Below are positions 34,999 through 46,394 of a stretch of DNA of 64,000 bases, piece after piece. A program made the position numbers and the translations under genes. This stretch comes from Ciona savignyi. Lineage: Eukaryota; Chordata; Ascidiacea; Phlebobranchia; Cionidae. Location: NCBI GenBank assembly GCA_000149265.1, contig CH002510.1, positions 191,176 through 255,175 on the forward strand, given 5' to 3'. Below the pieces are notes generated by a model. It saw only the letters and a list, made by a program, of their open reading frames with translations, did not search any database and was not told the origin of the DNA. Position 1 is the stretch's first letter. The number at the start of each line of letters is the position of its first letter.

Positions 34999-35341
34999 CA
35001 GTGGTTCCCAACCTTTTTTAGTGTCGGGGCCAAATTTCAAATTTTAGAATACGTATGGAGCCGCATGAAAACACTCATGAAAACACACTGCTTTAAGAAA
35101 ACAGTGACGTAACAATAGCAGTCTTTTCACAACTTTCTTTGCCTCTAATCTTAACTATGAAGTAAAAACTCTTTTCCCAGCCTTCAAACTAAGCAAGTGT
35201 AATTTTCGACTAGTAATTTTTTTTATCATTAAAATCAGATTTTTGTAATATTTTAGGGGATTTTCAAAGGTCAAATGAGAGCCGCAAGAAGGCTAGCTGG
35301 GAGCCGCATGCGGCCCTAAGAGCCGCGGTTGGGAATCACTG
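34999..35341. mobile_element. 343-bp hAT MITE with perfect 8-bp target duplication
   Basis: Left end CAGTGGTTCCCAACCTTTTT, right end GCGGTTGGGAATCACTG, flanked by GTCTTGAA at 34991-34998 and 35342-35349. GAGCCGCATG motifs are repeated inside. The insertion may interrupt an older retrotransposon fossil that is clear just to its right. Confidence 0.88.
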
Positions 35342-35349
35342 GTCTTGAA

Positions 35350-36015
35350 GATCCAGCATGTGTATGCTTGTTAGGATGTATTCTCGTGAACCGTTCGTAA
35401 TTATGAGAGAGTCGTATATTCTCTGTAAGTTTTGGCATTGTGGAATCGAAAGACCCAATGTTTCTATAACAAATAAAAACAGTTTTGGGAAGAGTGGATC
35501 ACCCTGTCTGACGCCACGTTTGATCGGAAGTAGATTCGATAAGTTGTTGTTTTTTATAATTACTTCATTTGCTTGAATGTATGCCTATAGTGTTCTTTTT
35601 ATGTGTATAATCGTTTTTTTAAGTCCAGCGCAAGCAGTGCTCTGGGAACACGGGCTGTATCTGCCTAATCTATTATATCGAACGGAAGTCTTTCTTATGC
35701 AGTCAGCTATTTGCCGATTCTTGATGAAGCCATTTTGCACTGGACCAATGACAGACGGAAAACTTTTTAATACGTAGGTTATGCACACTAGACAAAAGTT
35801 TGTAATCTACTTTAAGCAAAGTAATAGGGCGGTAACTATTTGTAGAGGTAGCGTATTTTTTCGGTTTTAAAATAATGCTTATAACCCTGGTATTTTACTT
35901 AACCCCAGTATTTAAATTTCGATAGCGCCAATGTACAGATTTTATGAAAATATATTTTATGTCTTTCAAAAAAGTTTTGTTAAATTCTGCTGTATTGCCA
36001 TCAAGACCAGGAGAT
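35350..36015 (-). pseudogene. LINE (non-LTR retrotransposon) reverse-transcriptase fossil
   Basis: Read on the reverse strand from 36015 down, several frames carry reverse-transcriptase blocks in the right order: NKSPGLDGNTAEF, SYRPITLLKVDYKLLS, VQNGFIKNRQIADCIR, ALLALDLKK and GVRQGDPLFPKLFL. The blocks are separated by stops and frame changes, so the gene is dead. The catalytic Y/FADD block was not found. The text resembles L1/CR1-like LINEs, but the clade cannot be decided by eye. The 5' and 3' parts are missing or unrecognisable. Confidence 0.85.
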
Positions 36016-36124
36016 TTATTGCGGAGTGCCGTGTAATTTAGATTCAGTTATTTCCTTTTCGCACTGTTGATTTCTGCCACATTGAACATAGCAATTTGCA
36101 AACGGCTCCTCGTTAATTCCCTAA

Positions 36125-36250
36125 GATGAAGCCATTTTTCGCACCCGCACGCTAGCCGTGAAAATAGTGGAGGCGTGGGGGTAATCTGACGATTGCCCGT
36201 GTTTTAACGCTCCTTGCGCTTTGCCTCCTACGAGAATAAACATAGATATC
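36125..36250 (+). repeat. SINE 3' tail fragment
   Basis: The stretch GGTAATCTGACGATTGCCCGTGTTTTAACG..CCTTGCGCTTTGCC..GAATAAACAT..ATCCTAT matches the 3' third of the window's SINE, in degraded form, ending in the usual ATATCCTAT motif. Confidence 0.55.
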
Positions 36251-36589
36251 CTATATTTATTAAAAATTTAAACTGGCTTTCACTTTGTTTTGATTAATTT
36301 ATTAAAACTTCATTATTACTTTGGCACTTGGATATGTACAAAAATTAACAAATCACAATACAAACAGAATAGTGCAGTATATGATAAAACGATTGGTGCA
36401 TATGCATATATTCATTGACTCATGTGCATATATTTAATGTAAAAAAATTACAAAACTTGAAGAAAGTGGTTTGAGTTGGAACATTTTATACAAAAATTAT
36501 AAAGTATTTCGTTGAAGAATGCAGCAGTAAAGATTGAAATCGCGGTCACAACGAGCATTGATTTTGTTTTTGTTATTACAGCATACAGA

Positions 36590-39500
36590 TTAACTGCGAT
36601 TAGGGAGCGGTTGATTTTTAAACGCAATGGAAGCTTTGTTTCGCATCTCGATAACATCATCTGCTTCTTGATCCTGGAACAAAAAAGGATGTTAACAAAC
36701 CCCTGAATAAAAAGAAATTTGCATCTTCAATTTTTAAACCAAATTCTTGCATTTCTGTATGTTGCACACAATTATAGGTGCAAGTAATGAATACCATTTT
36801 GGTAAACTGATTAAAATCACAGATGTGCAAAATCATCAGTTTGAATAAGTAAATCAAAACAGAAGTAATAAAAGGGTTGTTGCACTCTAAACATTCCCAA
36901 GTACCTTCTGCAATGCGAGAGATGTATACATATCATTTGAAAATACAAAGCTACCGTTGCTTTATAATCTGTGCGCTTTATTCGTCCGACAGATTACTCT
37001 GGTAGTTTAGTGCATTGCCTTTCAGCCAAAGGGTCTCTGTATGAAACTGGTCGCTAGCTAGTTGGTTGTGTCCTTGGGCAAGGCACTCAATGGACATTAC
37101 CCGAACCCAGCGGATTAATGGATTCTACCAAATTGAAGAAATGTGTGCATCATAGAATACACACTGCAATAGCTTCGGTAACCTGACGGTGGGCGCGAGG
37201 TTATCTGACTTTTGTCCATGTGTTAATCCCCTTGGTTTTCCCATTCATGCAAATAAACATGAATATCCTATCCTATTGTGTAAACTTCATGTCGTTTTCG
37301 ACAGTAACAATTTAAAATTGCGGTTTACTAAAACACACTTACCTGAAACATGGGGAACATGCGTAGCATTCTATCCGGGTATAGCTCCCGTATTACATTA
37401 GGGACAACAGCCACTTCAATCTCTGTGATGAACTCAATCAAGTTGTTGACCAGGAATATACAAAGTGTCGGCAGACAGGCTATCTCTGCAAACATTGGAA
37501 CATTTCGAACAATGTCGAGAACTTCCTGTCGAGAAAAAGGAAAAGTTTGGCTCAGTTACAATCAGCATGCAAACTACATATTTATACACAGTGGATATCT
37601 ACCATGCTAGCCATATAAGTTTACAGTCGGCGGTTCTAAAAAAAAACTTGGTTCGTGCAACTTTTTTGACTAATTTTCATGTTAAAATGACCCTGTGCAA
37701 GTCACACGACATATGTTGCAAGTTGCAACGATCCAGTGCTTTTAATGAATTGCCTTAGAAGTTATTAAATATTTAATGCTACACACGCAATATCCGCCTA
37801 TTATACTGTGGGTACAAGTTCCTGTATAAAACTCTTTGTTGTGTCACCCATGCGGATAAATGGGAATATGCAATCCTTAATACGCCTTTCTGTCTACACA
37901 TAAAATAAATGTTAGATAAGATAAACTTATATATGATGCTGTATTATAACTAAATCTTCTAGCACGCGTTGTCTAAAACCAGTAGTAGTCAGGGTTGAAC
38001 AAAAGCAATATCTAATATACACAACACACTGCAATAGCTGTTGTCTCTGGTAAGTCTATCCATTAGATAAAAATGAAAGTGTAAAAATAACCTCATTCTT
38101 TCTTTACCTCTGAATAATCTCCTGCTAACTTTGAAAGCAGATCGTAGAGTACTGATCCCTTCTTTGGGTTATAGATGGTAGTTCTATCTGGTTTCATATC
38201 TCCCTTCAACTTCGACATCTGTGATGGTCGCGCTGAGATAATCTTGCGAGCTTTCCTTAGTAGTTTGCAAGAAAGTATTGTTTTCAGCAGAACGTTTATC
38301 GGCACCTAGAAATAACTTGATTAAGATTTATGTCATTTGTTAAAGATATAAACTTGTCCAGGTGCATTATATCATGTGTCATGGCATTTATCAATAAATC
38401 ACCTGTGCGAGAAAGTGGTCTAGAAGATAAAGTTTATAAAATTTTGTGTTAAGTGTCCCTGTTCTAAGCACCACATGCACAAAGAGGAAACCAATGGTAA
38501 TCATTAACCAGGTGTTTGTGCGTCAATATACATGCTGCCCAATTTGGTATTAAATTATCACCGAAATGTAACAGCTTTTTTATGATGGCTAGTAGTGGTT
38601 TAGGGATATTAGTGCAAATCCACTAATAATACAAGTTTTTGGCCAATACATTATAAATATTTACCAATCACACAATTATGTTTTTAGATGAAGACCAGTA
38701 AAGAATAAAGAAAACCATAAATAATAATGCTTTATATCGAATAAACATACATTTTAGCAAGGTTCGCACTACCAACATTCCCACCTTATCATCAAAGTTA
38801 CAATTTGGCAAATCATTATTAAGTGGGAAGTTAAAATCCTCCAGGCCATCCATTAGTAGTAATATGTTTCTTTCCTTCGTTTGGATAATCTTGGTGAGAT
38901 GCTTTCGTGACATTCGATAGTAAGCTGGTTTAAGAAAACGAATAAAGTCTAAAATGTCCAAGCGGTCTTCTCGCTGCAGATATAAGGAGAATTTAATAAG
39001 GGAATCTGTCAACCAGCAATTTGTTGAAGTGCGACAATTAGAATACAAACTGCATCGCTGCATTGTACAATGCAGCCTTGGGACTGTTAATTATAACTTT
39101 AAGTATTGGTTATGGCACAACGGGCAAAAATAAGAGATTACACCTTGCTAGGAGTCATTCATGGATAGTAAATTAGTTAAAATAGATAATTGAAACAATT
39201 TTTATACTTGGCTTTTAAAGAAAAAACTTTGCTTATTATCCTTATCCATGGACAGCTTATCCACAAAAACATTTTTTTGGGATATTGCTTTGCATGCTAC
39301 CAATTAATCCTATACTGTGGTTTTATCAAATAAGAAACTACTGTATAAACCACCAATGGGCTAAAATGAAATAGAATGGAACTTTCAGTCGATAAAAACA
39401 ACACAGCAGTCGCCACACACCGTCATGCAATGACTAAATAAATTGCAAATAAAAACTTTATTTACCGAAAAAACAGCGGATACTTCACGAAAATTGCACC

Positions 39501-42500
39501 ACAGCACAATCTTGACCCCACGGAAAGGTGGCTTGGAGTTGAATTCAAAATCGTGCTGGAGATTTCTCATCTTGTAAGTCTTCCCACACCCACCATCTCC
39601 GATCACAAATAAAAATTTGCGCCCCCTTTCCTCAGGAGAGGTCTAGAAAGAATAAGCGTGAGAAGCAGGATGGTCTTTATTTAAATGATAAAATTAGATG
39701 AATATATATAGTGGTGCCATAACCAAGAACAATGAAATATTCAGGATAAAAAAAATAAAAATTTCTGAAAGACCCTTTGGGATGAACATATTCAAACATT
39801 TTTTTATTCATTGTTATACAATATTTTAGACTAATATACACAATTGTCTTTAAATGGTAAAGTGGTAGAATTATAAAATAAAATAGAAAAAAAACTTTTA
39901 ACAAACTATTAATCAGTGTAAGTTTACTAAAACAGAATAATTATGACATGTTAGGTCTGTTGTTTTTATTTTTTATATACCTACATGAATGCTTATTTCA
40001 CAGAATGTTTTAATTGCAGAAACAATTTGTTGAAGGAAAATAGCCAAATGAATATACAATTTAGCAAATTTACATTTTAATACCACCAGTATAGTCATAA
40101 TACTATCAGCCATGTTTAAAGTTACCACCAAACTATTCATAATAATATACTACTCCATGTTGAAGAGAAAATTAAATCAAATGACAGATTGAAAAAAAAA
40201 CAAATACTAAACTAACTATTAATACACATAAGCGAGCAGAAGATAATACAAGCTCTGGTTCGCATCAAAGGCTTATACTTGTTTAAACAGAATATTGCGG
40301 TCCTGTTATTTGAGTTATGTCTGACCAGTTAGTCTGGTGGTTAAGTACAATGCCTTTCAACCGAAGGGTTGTAGATTTGAAACTCAACGTTAGCTAGTTG
40401 GTTTTGTCCTTACGCTCCTTAGGCAAGGCACTTTACAAACATTGCCTGAACCCAGAGGATTGATGGGTTCTACCATATTAAAGGAACATCTCAACCATAA
40501 ACAACATCTTGCAATAGTTCTGGCAACCCGTTTTCCCATTCACGGGGATAAACATAAATATCCTATCCTGTTTATCCCTGGTTGTGGAAAAACGTCAGTC
40601 TGCTTTATCATTTCCATTATCAGGACAATGCAAACTTATTGGGTGAGGCACAAATGCGGAAAGAATTGAATTTTAAATGAGTCAAAGTGGATTAAATCTG
40701 TATAACTGCATTTCGTACTGCATGAAACCACTCTGTTGGATCATGATCCTCATTCAATGTGATTCCTTCTTCTTCAGTTCTGAAGCTCAATGTTTCGATG
40801 TTCATCCTTGGTATATCGCCCAGAGGTTGCAAAATCCTCGAGCTGGTCGCACCACCATTTCTGTTGTTGATACAGTGCCGTGTATCTAAAATCAATTTGG
40901 TGGAAAATTTACCATATTCTCCAACTAATTATATTTTTTAAATGAGTTTTGTGGATGGGAATATACCGTACAGTGTTAGTCAAATTTTTTACATGTGGGA
41001 TTATATCAATTTACTTCATGGGCTTTAACCTGGTCAAACATAATAAACTTTTACATGGGCAATTAGCATTTGACAGGTTTAAATATAGTAAAACAACAAA
41101 AATACTAATAAATAACATCTGTGTAGATATGAAGGATAGAGTGTAGGCCCTATAGTTCATGCACAAATTCTAAAAATGTAACCGCTTAATATCTAGGAGT
41201 ATACTGGTCATCAGGGCTGAGTAACTTAACTGTGCAAATTACCCCACAGGCAAAACAAGAATATTTGGTTGGGATGATAGAAAAATGTGGTGCACACCTC
41301 CCATGCGCTGACGGTCTCGGTCATGAGCACCACCATCAGTCCTGCAATAAATTCATATAATGATGAAGTCAACTGATACACAACATTGGGTAGTTCTAAT
41401 ATTAAGTGAAGGTTTTCCTCATATATTGTTATTATTTATTGAAGATTACTATCTTTCGTGTAAATTTTTACATTATTACAACTTAGGCCAAAGGGTCATT
41501 CCATTATATTTTTAACAGCCCGTACATCGTACCTCTCAGATTTTGTTACGATTTTCAGACAATGTACCTACACCTAGAAAAATGATTAGGACAAAATTTG
41601 AGGTCGCAACTCCTAGCGGTTCAAAAGTTACGGCAGGATGAAAAACTGGCCACACGAGGGCTTATTGTTGGTGAGCTTGCCTACTTACAACTTTTAATTG
41701 TCGATATCTCAAAAAGTAAACCATGTGGAGAGCTGAAAATTTGTATTAAGGTATTTAAAGGTATGAGGAAGCTGAATTTCACATCCAATTTATCTTTATA
41801 TAAAATAGTCAAAATCAGGTTTTAAAATTATTTCGACCACCCTGACGCTAGAGGGGGTAGCTCCTGTATGCAAGAACGTTTTGAGATGCAACCTTTTTTA
41901 AAAGTTAGAAGAAGCTTAAATCTTTAATCAGTTCAAAGATTAGCTTTGCCAACTTTGAAATGCGTTTTTGAGACCAAATTTCCCAAGTGCACATTTTTCG
42001 CCCCCCCCCCAAAAATGTGTTTTGATAAATAAATTATGGTTTTGTACAGTCTTAAGTATCAGAGCAGCCTAATACCCTTTTACTTACTTCCTATAGGTAC
42101 AAAACTTGAAATTTTAATTTTAAAACAACTTGTTGGGACTACACTGTTTCCCAATTTATTCAATTTCTATACATAACTGAGGCAAACCTGATGAACATTT
42201 TACAGAAAGTATTTTATTTTGTAAACAACACACACAACACCGGACTGTTTTTAACTATCACAAAAAGTAAATTATGTGTGACAATGTTGGTACAATTTAA
42301 CACTACGTATACCAGTACTAAAAGCAATGGTACAGTCATCATGGTTTAAAGCTGTTTTATGTAGCTTCCGATTTTAAAACTTTTCTGCAATGATTTGTAT
42401 TTCTTCTTCAAAAACTTTATAGTTTCTGCCAGTTGTAGTTGATGGTGGTGTTATAATGCTAAAAATTTGTTGTTTGGGTACCCAGCAAATGTCATCCTTT

Positions 42501-45152
42501 TGTGGCCAATAAAAGGTGTTAGATGGTCCATGTGGATACAAAACATAATGTTAACATCTTCATTGCCTTTGTCCAACTCTTGTACAAGACCAATCCACCA
42601 GCAGTTGTCATAGCGGCATGCTATATAATCCATCACTTTGACTTCTGGAACAGCTTCATTGTCAAAAAATGAGTAGGTTCAAGTGCATGCACTGCATGCA
42701 TTGATGACAAATCTTACAAGGAGTACATGGCCATGATTGTGTGCACTGTGGAATCAAGAATGTGCATGATCCATCGGTGTCCAAACTGCCCGGGCTTTGA
42801 AGTTTTACGTCAATATCTTTATGATTTGTACGAGGATTACGAAGAAGAGGACTGGATTACTTACCAACAGTGGAACTCAAAAGAATGGTCAATACTAGTG
42901 GACCATTCTGCTAACGTTCATGATTTTATAAATCTTCTCGCCAATTCTATTGACGGGTTGACATTGCACTTTTACATTGCTAAGTGCCAGGGAAAGTATT
43001 TAAAACAAAGAAAAGAAAATTTACCTGAAAACCATTTTATTGTCCTTACTGATTTTGCAGAAAATTATAAATTCACAGTACAGGATGAAATTCAAAGTTT
43101 TCATTGGAACACCAGCCGATGTACAATCCACCCTGTTGTTGTATATTACAAGGAGGGTGAACATCTCCACTCTCACTCATTTTGTTTTATATCAGACGAC
43201 CTTAATCATGATACTGGTTTTGTGTATGAGCTGCAAAAGCAACTGGTCTCCCTGATCCAAATCAAATACACAAATATCCAGAAATTTGAGTACTTTTCTG
43301 ATGGATGTGCAGGACAATATAAAAACTACAAGAACATTTTAAATCTTTGTTTCCACTCTTCCGATTTTAAAGTTGATGCTGATTGGTATTTTTTGCTACT
43401 TCTCATGGAAAATCTCCATGTGACGGTATTGAAGGAACTGTTAAGCGGCTGTTAACCCATGCAAGCCTGCAAGTAAAAACTGGCAGTACGCCAGTTCTTA
43501 CCGCTGCTGCAGTTTTTAAGTACTGTAACGAAAATATCAAAGTAATAACGTTCAATTTTATCCCCAAACACTCGTTAGTACAGACAAGAACACTTCTAGA
43601 GCAGCGCTATGCTATGGGGCAAACAATCAAAGGCACAAGAAGTTTTCACTATTTTGTTCCAATGGCTCTTAACCGTGTGGGTTACAAACAAGTTAGTGAA
43701 GATAAAGAATTAACTGGAACCTACTCATTTTTTGACAATGAAGCTGTTCCAGAAGTCAAAGTGATGGATTATATAGAATGCCGCTATGACAACTGCTGGT
43801 GGATTGGTCTTGTACAAGAATTGGACAAAGGCAATGAAGATGTTAACATCAAGTTTTTGCATCATCATGGACCTTCTAACACTTTTTATTGGCCACAAAA
43901 GGATGACATTTGCTGGGTACCCAAACAACAAATTCTTAGCATTATAACACCACCATCAACTACAACTGGCAGAAACTATAAAGTTTCTGAAGAAGAAATA
44001 CAAATCATTGCAGAAAAGTTTTAAAATCGGAAGCTACATAAAACAGCTTTAAACCATGATGACTGTACCATTGCTTTTAGTACTGGTATACGTAGTGTTA
44101 AATTGCACCAACATTGTCACACATAATTTACTTTTTGTGATAGTTAAAAACAGTCCGGTGTTGTGTGTGATGTTTAGAAAATTAAATACTTTCTGTAAAA
44201 TGTTCATCAGGTTTGCCTCAGTTATGTATAGAAATTGAATAAATTGGGAAACAGTGTAGTCCCAACAAGTTGTTTTAAATTTAAAATTTCAAGTTTTGTA
44301 CCTATAGGAAGTAAGTAAAAGGGTATTAGGCTGCTCTGATACTTTAGACTGTACAAAACCATAATTAATTTATCAAAACACATTTTTGGGGGGGGCGAAA
44401 AATGTGCACTTGGGAAATTTGGTCTCAAAAACGCATTTCAAAGTTGGCAAAGCTAATTTTTGAACTGATTAAACATTTAAGCTTCTTCTAACTTTTAAAA
44501 AAGGTTGCATCTCAAAACGTTCTTGCATACAGGAGCTACCCCCTCTAGCGTCGGGGTGGTCGAAATAATTTTAAAACCTGATTTTAACTATTTTATAATG
44601 CCCTAAAGATAAATTGGATGTGAAATTTAGCTTCCTCATACCTTTAAATACCTTAATACAAATTTTCATCTTTCCAAATAGTTTACTTTTTGAGATATCG
44701 ACAATTAAAAGTTGTAAGTAGGTGTGCTCACCAACAATAAGCCCTCGTGTGGCCGGTTTTTCATCCTGCCGTAACTTTTGAACCGCTAGGAGTTGCGACC
44801 TCAAATTTTGTCCTAATCATTTTTCTAGGTGTAGGTACATTGTCTGAAAATCTTAACAAAATCTGAGAGGTACGATGTACTTTTCAACTTTTTTTTGCTC
44901 AATTATAATGGAATGACCCCAAAAGAACAAAATAGGCTAAAAGAACAGAAGCACACCGTACCCCAAACATGGTGAAAATATCTTTGAATGATTTTACACC
45001 AAAAAATATTGTATAACAACATTTTATAATATTTCTTTTTAAAACGAACATAAAACTTACCTTTGACTTCTAGTAGATAAATGACTGACTGTGCCATCGT
45101 CTGTATTGGCGGTTATGACTGTTTTGTGTGTTAAAGTCTTTTTTCGACCCAT
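36590..45152 (-). CDS. NACHT-type P-loop NTPase (NLR-like), eight-exon model without LRRs
   Basis: Exons in transcript order: 45152-45061, 41341-41298, 40885-40719, 39642-39466, 38973-38785, 38305-38108, 37525-37343, 36673-36590; 377 residues, all phases consistent. Walker A is GDGGCGKT (residues 116-123), Walker B is ILLLMDGLEDF with Asp202 and acidic residues after it, as in NACHT STAND ATPases. Next come LLSCKLLRKARKIISARPSQM (the family's L.TSRP sensor region) and a helical part with VRNVPMFAEIACLPTLCIFL, the winged-helix side. No death-fold domain is visible in the first 115 residues and no leucine-rich repeats at the end, so it is shorter than classical NLRs. The four central exons are strong; the first three and the last are weaker. 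A large transposon and a SINE occupy introns. A reverse-strand AATAAA lies at 36298-36303. Confidence 0.7.
36983..37275 (+). repeat. tRNA-like SINE, full-length-like copy
   Basis: The head CCGACAGATTACTCTGGTAG...GCATTGCCTTTCAGCC is followed by the TAGCTAGTTGGTTGTGTCC and TTGGGCAAGGCACT blocks, the GAACCCAGCGGATTAATGG block, ACACTGCAATAGCT, GGGCGCGAGG and the GGTTTTCCCATTCATG tail ending ATATCCTATCCTA. It lies in the last intron of the NACHT gene, in antisense orientation. Confidence 0.75.
40318..40572 (+). repeat. tRNA-like SINE copy
   Basis: TCTGACCAGTTAGTCTGGTG followed by GTTAAGTACAATGCC head, GGCAAGGCACTTTACAAACATTGCC and GAACCCAGAGGATTGATGG blocks, then the CCCATTCACGGGGATAAACA tail and ATATCCTATCCTG end. 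One internal block is shortened. It lies in an intron of the NACHT gene. Confidence 0.72.
41493..42680. repeat. left inverted-repeat arm of the 3.4-kb transposon
   Basis: About 1.19 kb, matching the complement of 43717-44919 with scattered differences (for example the length of the C run near 42001 and a few substitutions). It includes an inverted copy of the 3' coding end of the transposase-like gene, broken by stops and changes, so it is not a gene in its own right. Confidence 0.82.
42682..44024 (+). pseudogene. transposase-like gene, frameshifted and N-terminally truncated
   Basis: An open frame runs from the end of the left arm to about 43390, then a change of one base in a T run (about 43388-43394) moves the reading to the next frame, which continues to a stop at 44022-44024. 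Across the shift the blocks are colinear: CPNCPG (with earlier Cys, zinc-binding-like), ENHFIVLTDFAENYKF, FSDGCAGQYKN, ATSHGKSPCDGIEGTVKR and a C-terminal YDNCWWIGLVQELD...DDICWVP part. The three Asp-containing blocks (LTDFAENY, FSDGCAGQ, SHGKSPCDG) are candidate DDE-type catalytic positions. Similar SDG..(G/S)Q(Y/F)KN and HGK...DG(I/V)GG blocks occur, from memory, in uncharacterised invertebrate proteins; I cannot give a named superfamily. The start codon and N-terminus were replaced by the inverted arm. Confidence 0.7.
43717..44919. repeat. right inverted-repeat arm of the 3.4-kb transposon
   Basis: About 1.2 kb, the inverse of 41493-42680. It contains the last about 300 bp of the transposase-like reading frame (to the stop at 44022-44024) and then 0.9 kb of AT-rich non-coding sequence up to the terminus. 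Confidence 0.82.
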
Positions 45153-45683
45153 TCTTACTGAAGTTTTGTCTTCAACAAAATAAATAAAAAAATATGACGC
45201 TATGCAATCATCAGCTACTAATGTATATTCCTGCGAATAAGGTAGCAATGTGCATTACAACACTGACAATTGTTATCGGTTATCTGCTACAAATCGTTGG
45301 GTTACCAGAAACATCTTAGTGTGTTGTGCTAGACACTATTAGGGTGGGTTAGCAAATTAAGTGGTTTGGCATAGAAAATGACACATTCGTTCACATCCGT
45401 GCACTAGGGGCAGTTAAAACGTTCTGAATTTAAAATAAGAAGCTGGCTAGGCAATTGCTCCCGAGTCCTGAGCAATGCACTGAGCATACATCACCTGAGT
45501 CCTGGACCAGTAAATTAATGGGTTGTAGTAAAATTAACGGGACTAAATTATATGCACCACTGCAATAGGTACGGTAGTCCTCTTGTGATCAGTCTGAGAC
45601 GTTTTCCCATTTAAAATAATAAAAAATACCTTATTATCTAGGTTTGCGTTTGCGATTACTCAACTCACCTTCATCAAATGAGG

Positions 45684-45928
45684 CGGTACCTCTAAATACT
45701 ACAGGACGCTTGGATCGCTTTGATTGCTATGGAAAGTAATTCTAACCCTATCCCAAACATCAATCTCAACCCCAGAACTAACTTTAATCCCAACCCTAAC
45801 ATTAATATTACGGCTTTTGTAATTACTAAGTATAGTAAGCGATCCAAGCGCTCCAAGCGGTCCAAGCGATTCAAGCGCTCCATGCGATCCAAGCGGTCCA
45901 AGCGGTCCTGTAGTATTTAAAGGCACCC
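45684..45928. mobile_element. 245-bp MITE with 9-bp target duplication and two internal minisatellites
   Basis: Ends CGGTACCTCTAAATACTACA and TGTAGTATTTAAAGGCACCC are inverted, and CAAATGAGG flanks both sides (45675-45683 and 45929-45937). The left interior has loose AACCC(T/A) repeats resembling telomere-like sequence; the right interior is a tandem array of a 9-bp unit, GGTCCAAGC and variants, at about 45840-45905. Reading frames here only reflect the repeats. A 9-bp duplication suggests a Mutator-like mover. Confidence 0.78.
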
Positions 45929-46394
45929 CAAATGAGGAAGTATTTTAAATACTACCCGAGTCGTCGAGATTATTTTTTCTTTACACAATTTGATTCATTC
46001 GTTGTAAAAAATCTGCTAATACGTAGATTTATTAGTTAGTTTAAATACTTTCTTTATTCAAAATATTACATTTTAGTCTACGAAATAAATTGTTAAAAGT
46101 TTATAATTCAAAAAACAAACCTTCGCTACTCGGGTCAATCGTTTTTGAAGGTTAGTTTGGGTACTTTCCCTAGAATAAAAGTTATTTATGATTTTCTACT
46201 TTTAATAGTAGGCTTATGATTTTTAATTTTAAGAATATTAATGTTTTTACATTTTTTTTTAATTTGTTAAATATAGACAATTTTTTAGGAACGAATTATT
46301 TTCTTTCGATTACGATTATTAAATTTGTTCCCACGGAGGCGGGGTCATGACCCGTACAATGCCGGAAGTCACTCACGAGTAAATTTCTGTTGGC

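Larger units (their letters stand above)
41493..44919. mobile_element. 3.4-kb DNA transposon with ~1.2-kb inverted repeats, unclassified
   Basis: The termini GGGTCATTCCATTATA (41493) and TATAATGGAATGACCC (ending 44919) are exact inverses. The inverted repeat extends inward to about 42680 on the left and 43717 on the right, so it includes the last part of the transposase-like gene: the left arm carries an inverted copy of those codons. The 4-mer CAAA flanks both ends (41489-41492 and 44920-44923), a possible target duplication. The unique centre is about 1 kb. The element lies in the first intron of the NACHT gene. Confidence 0.8.

Noticed and set aside
36983-37060. Genuine tRNA gene at the SINE head
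   Set aside because: The acceptor stem does not pair and the sequence continues into the repeated SINE body; it is tRNA-derived only.
42451-42636. - strand ORF resembling the transposase C-terminus as a second gene
   Set aside because: It is the inverted-repeat copy of 43780-43960, with frame damage and no upstream coding part.
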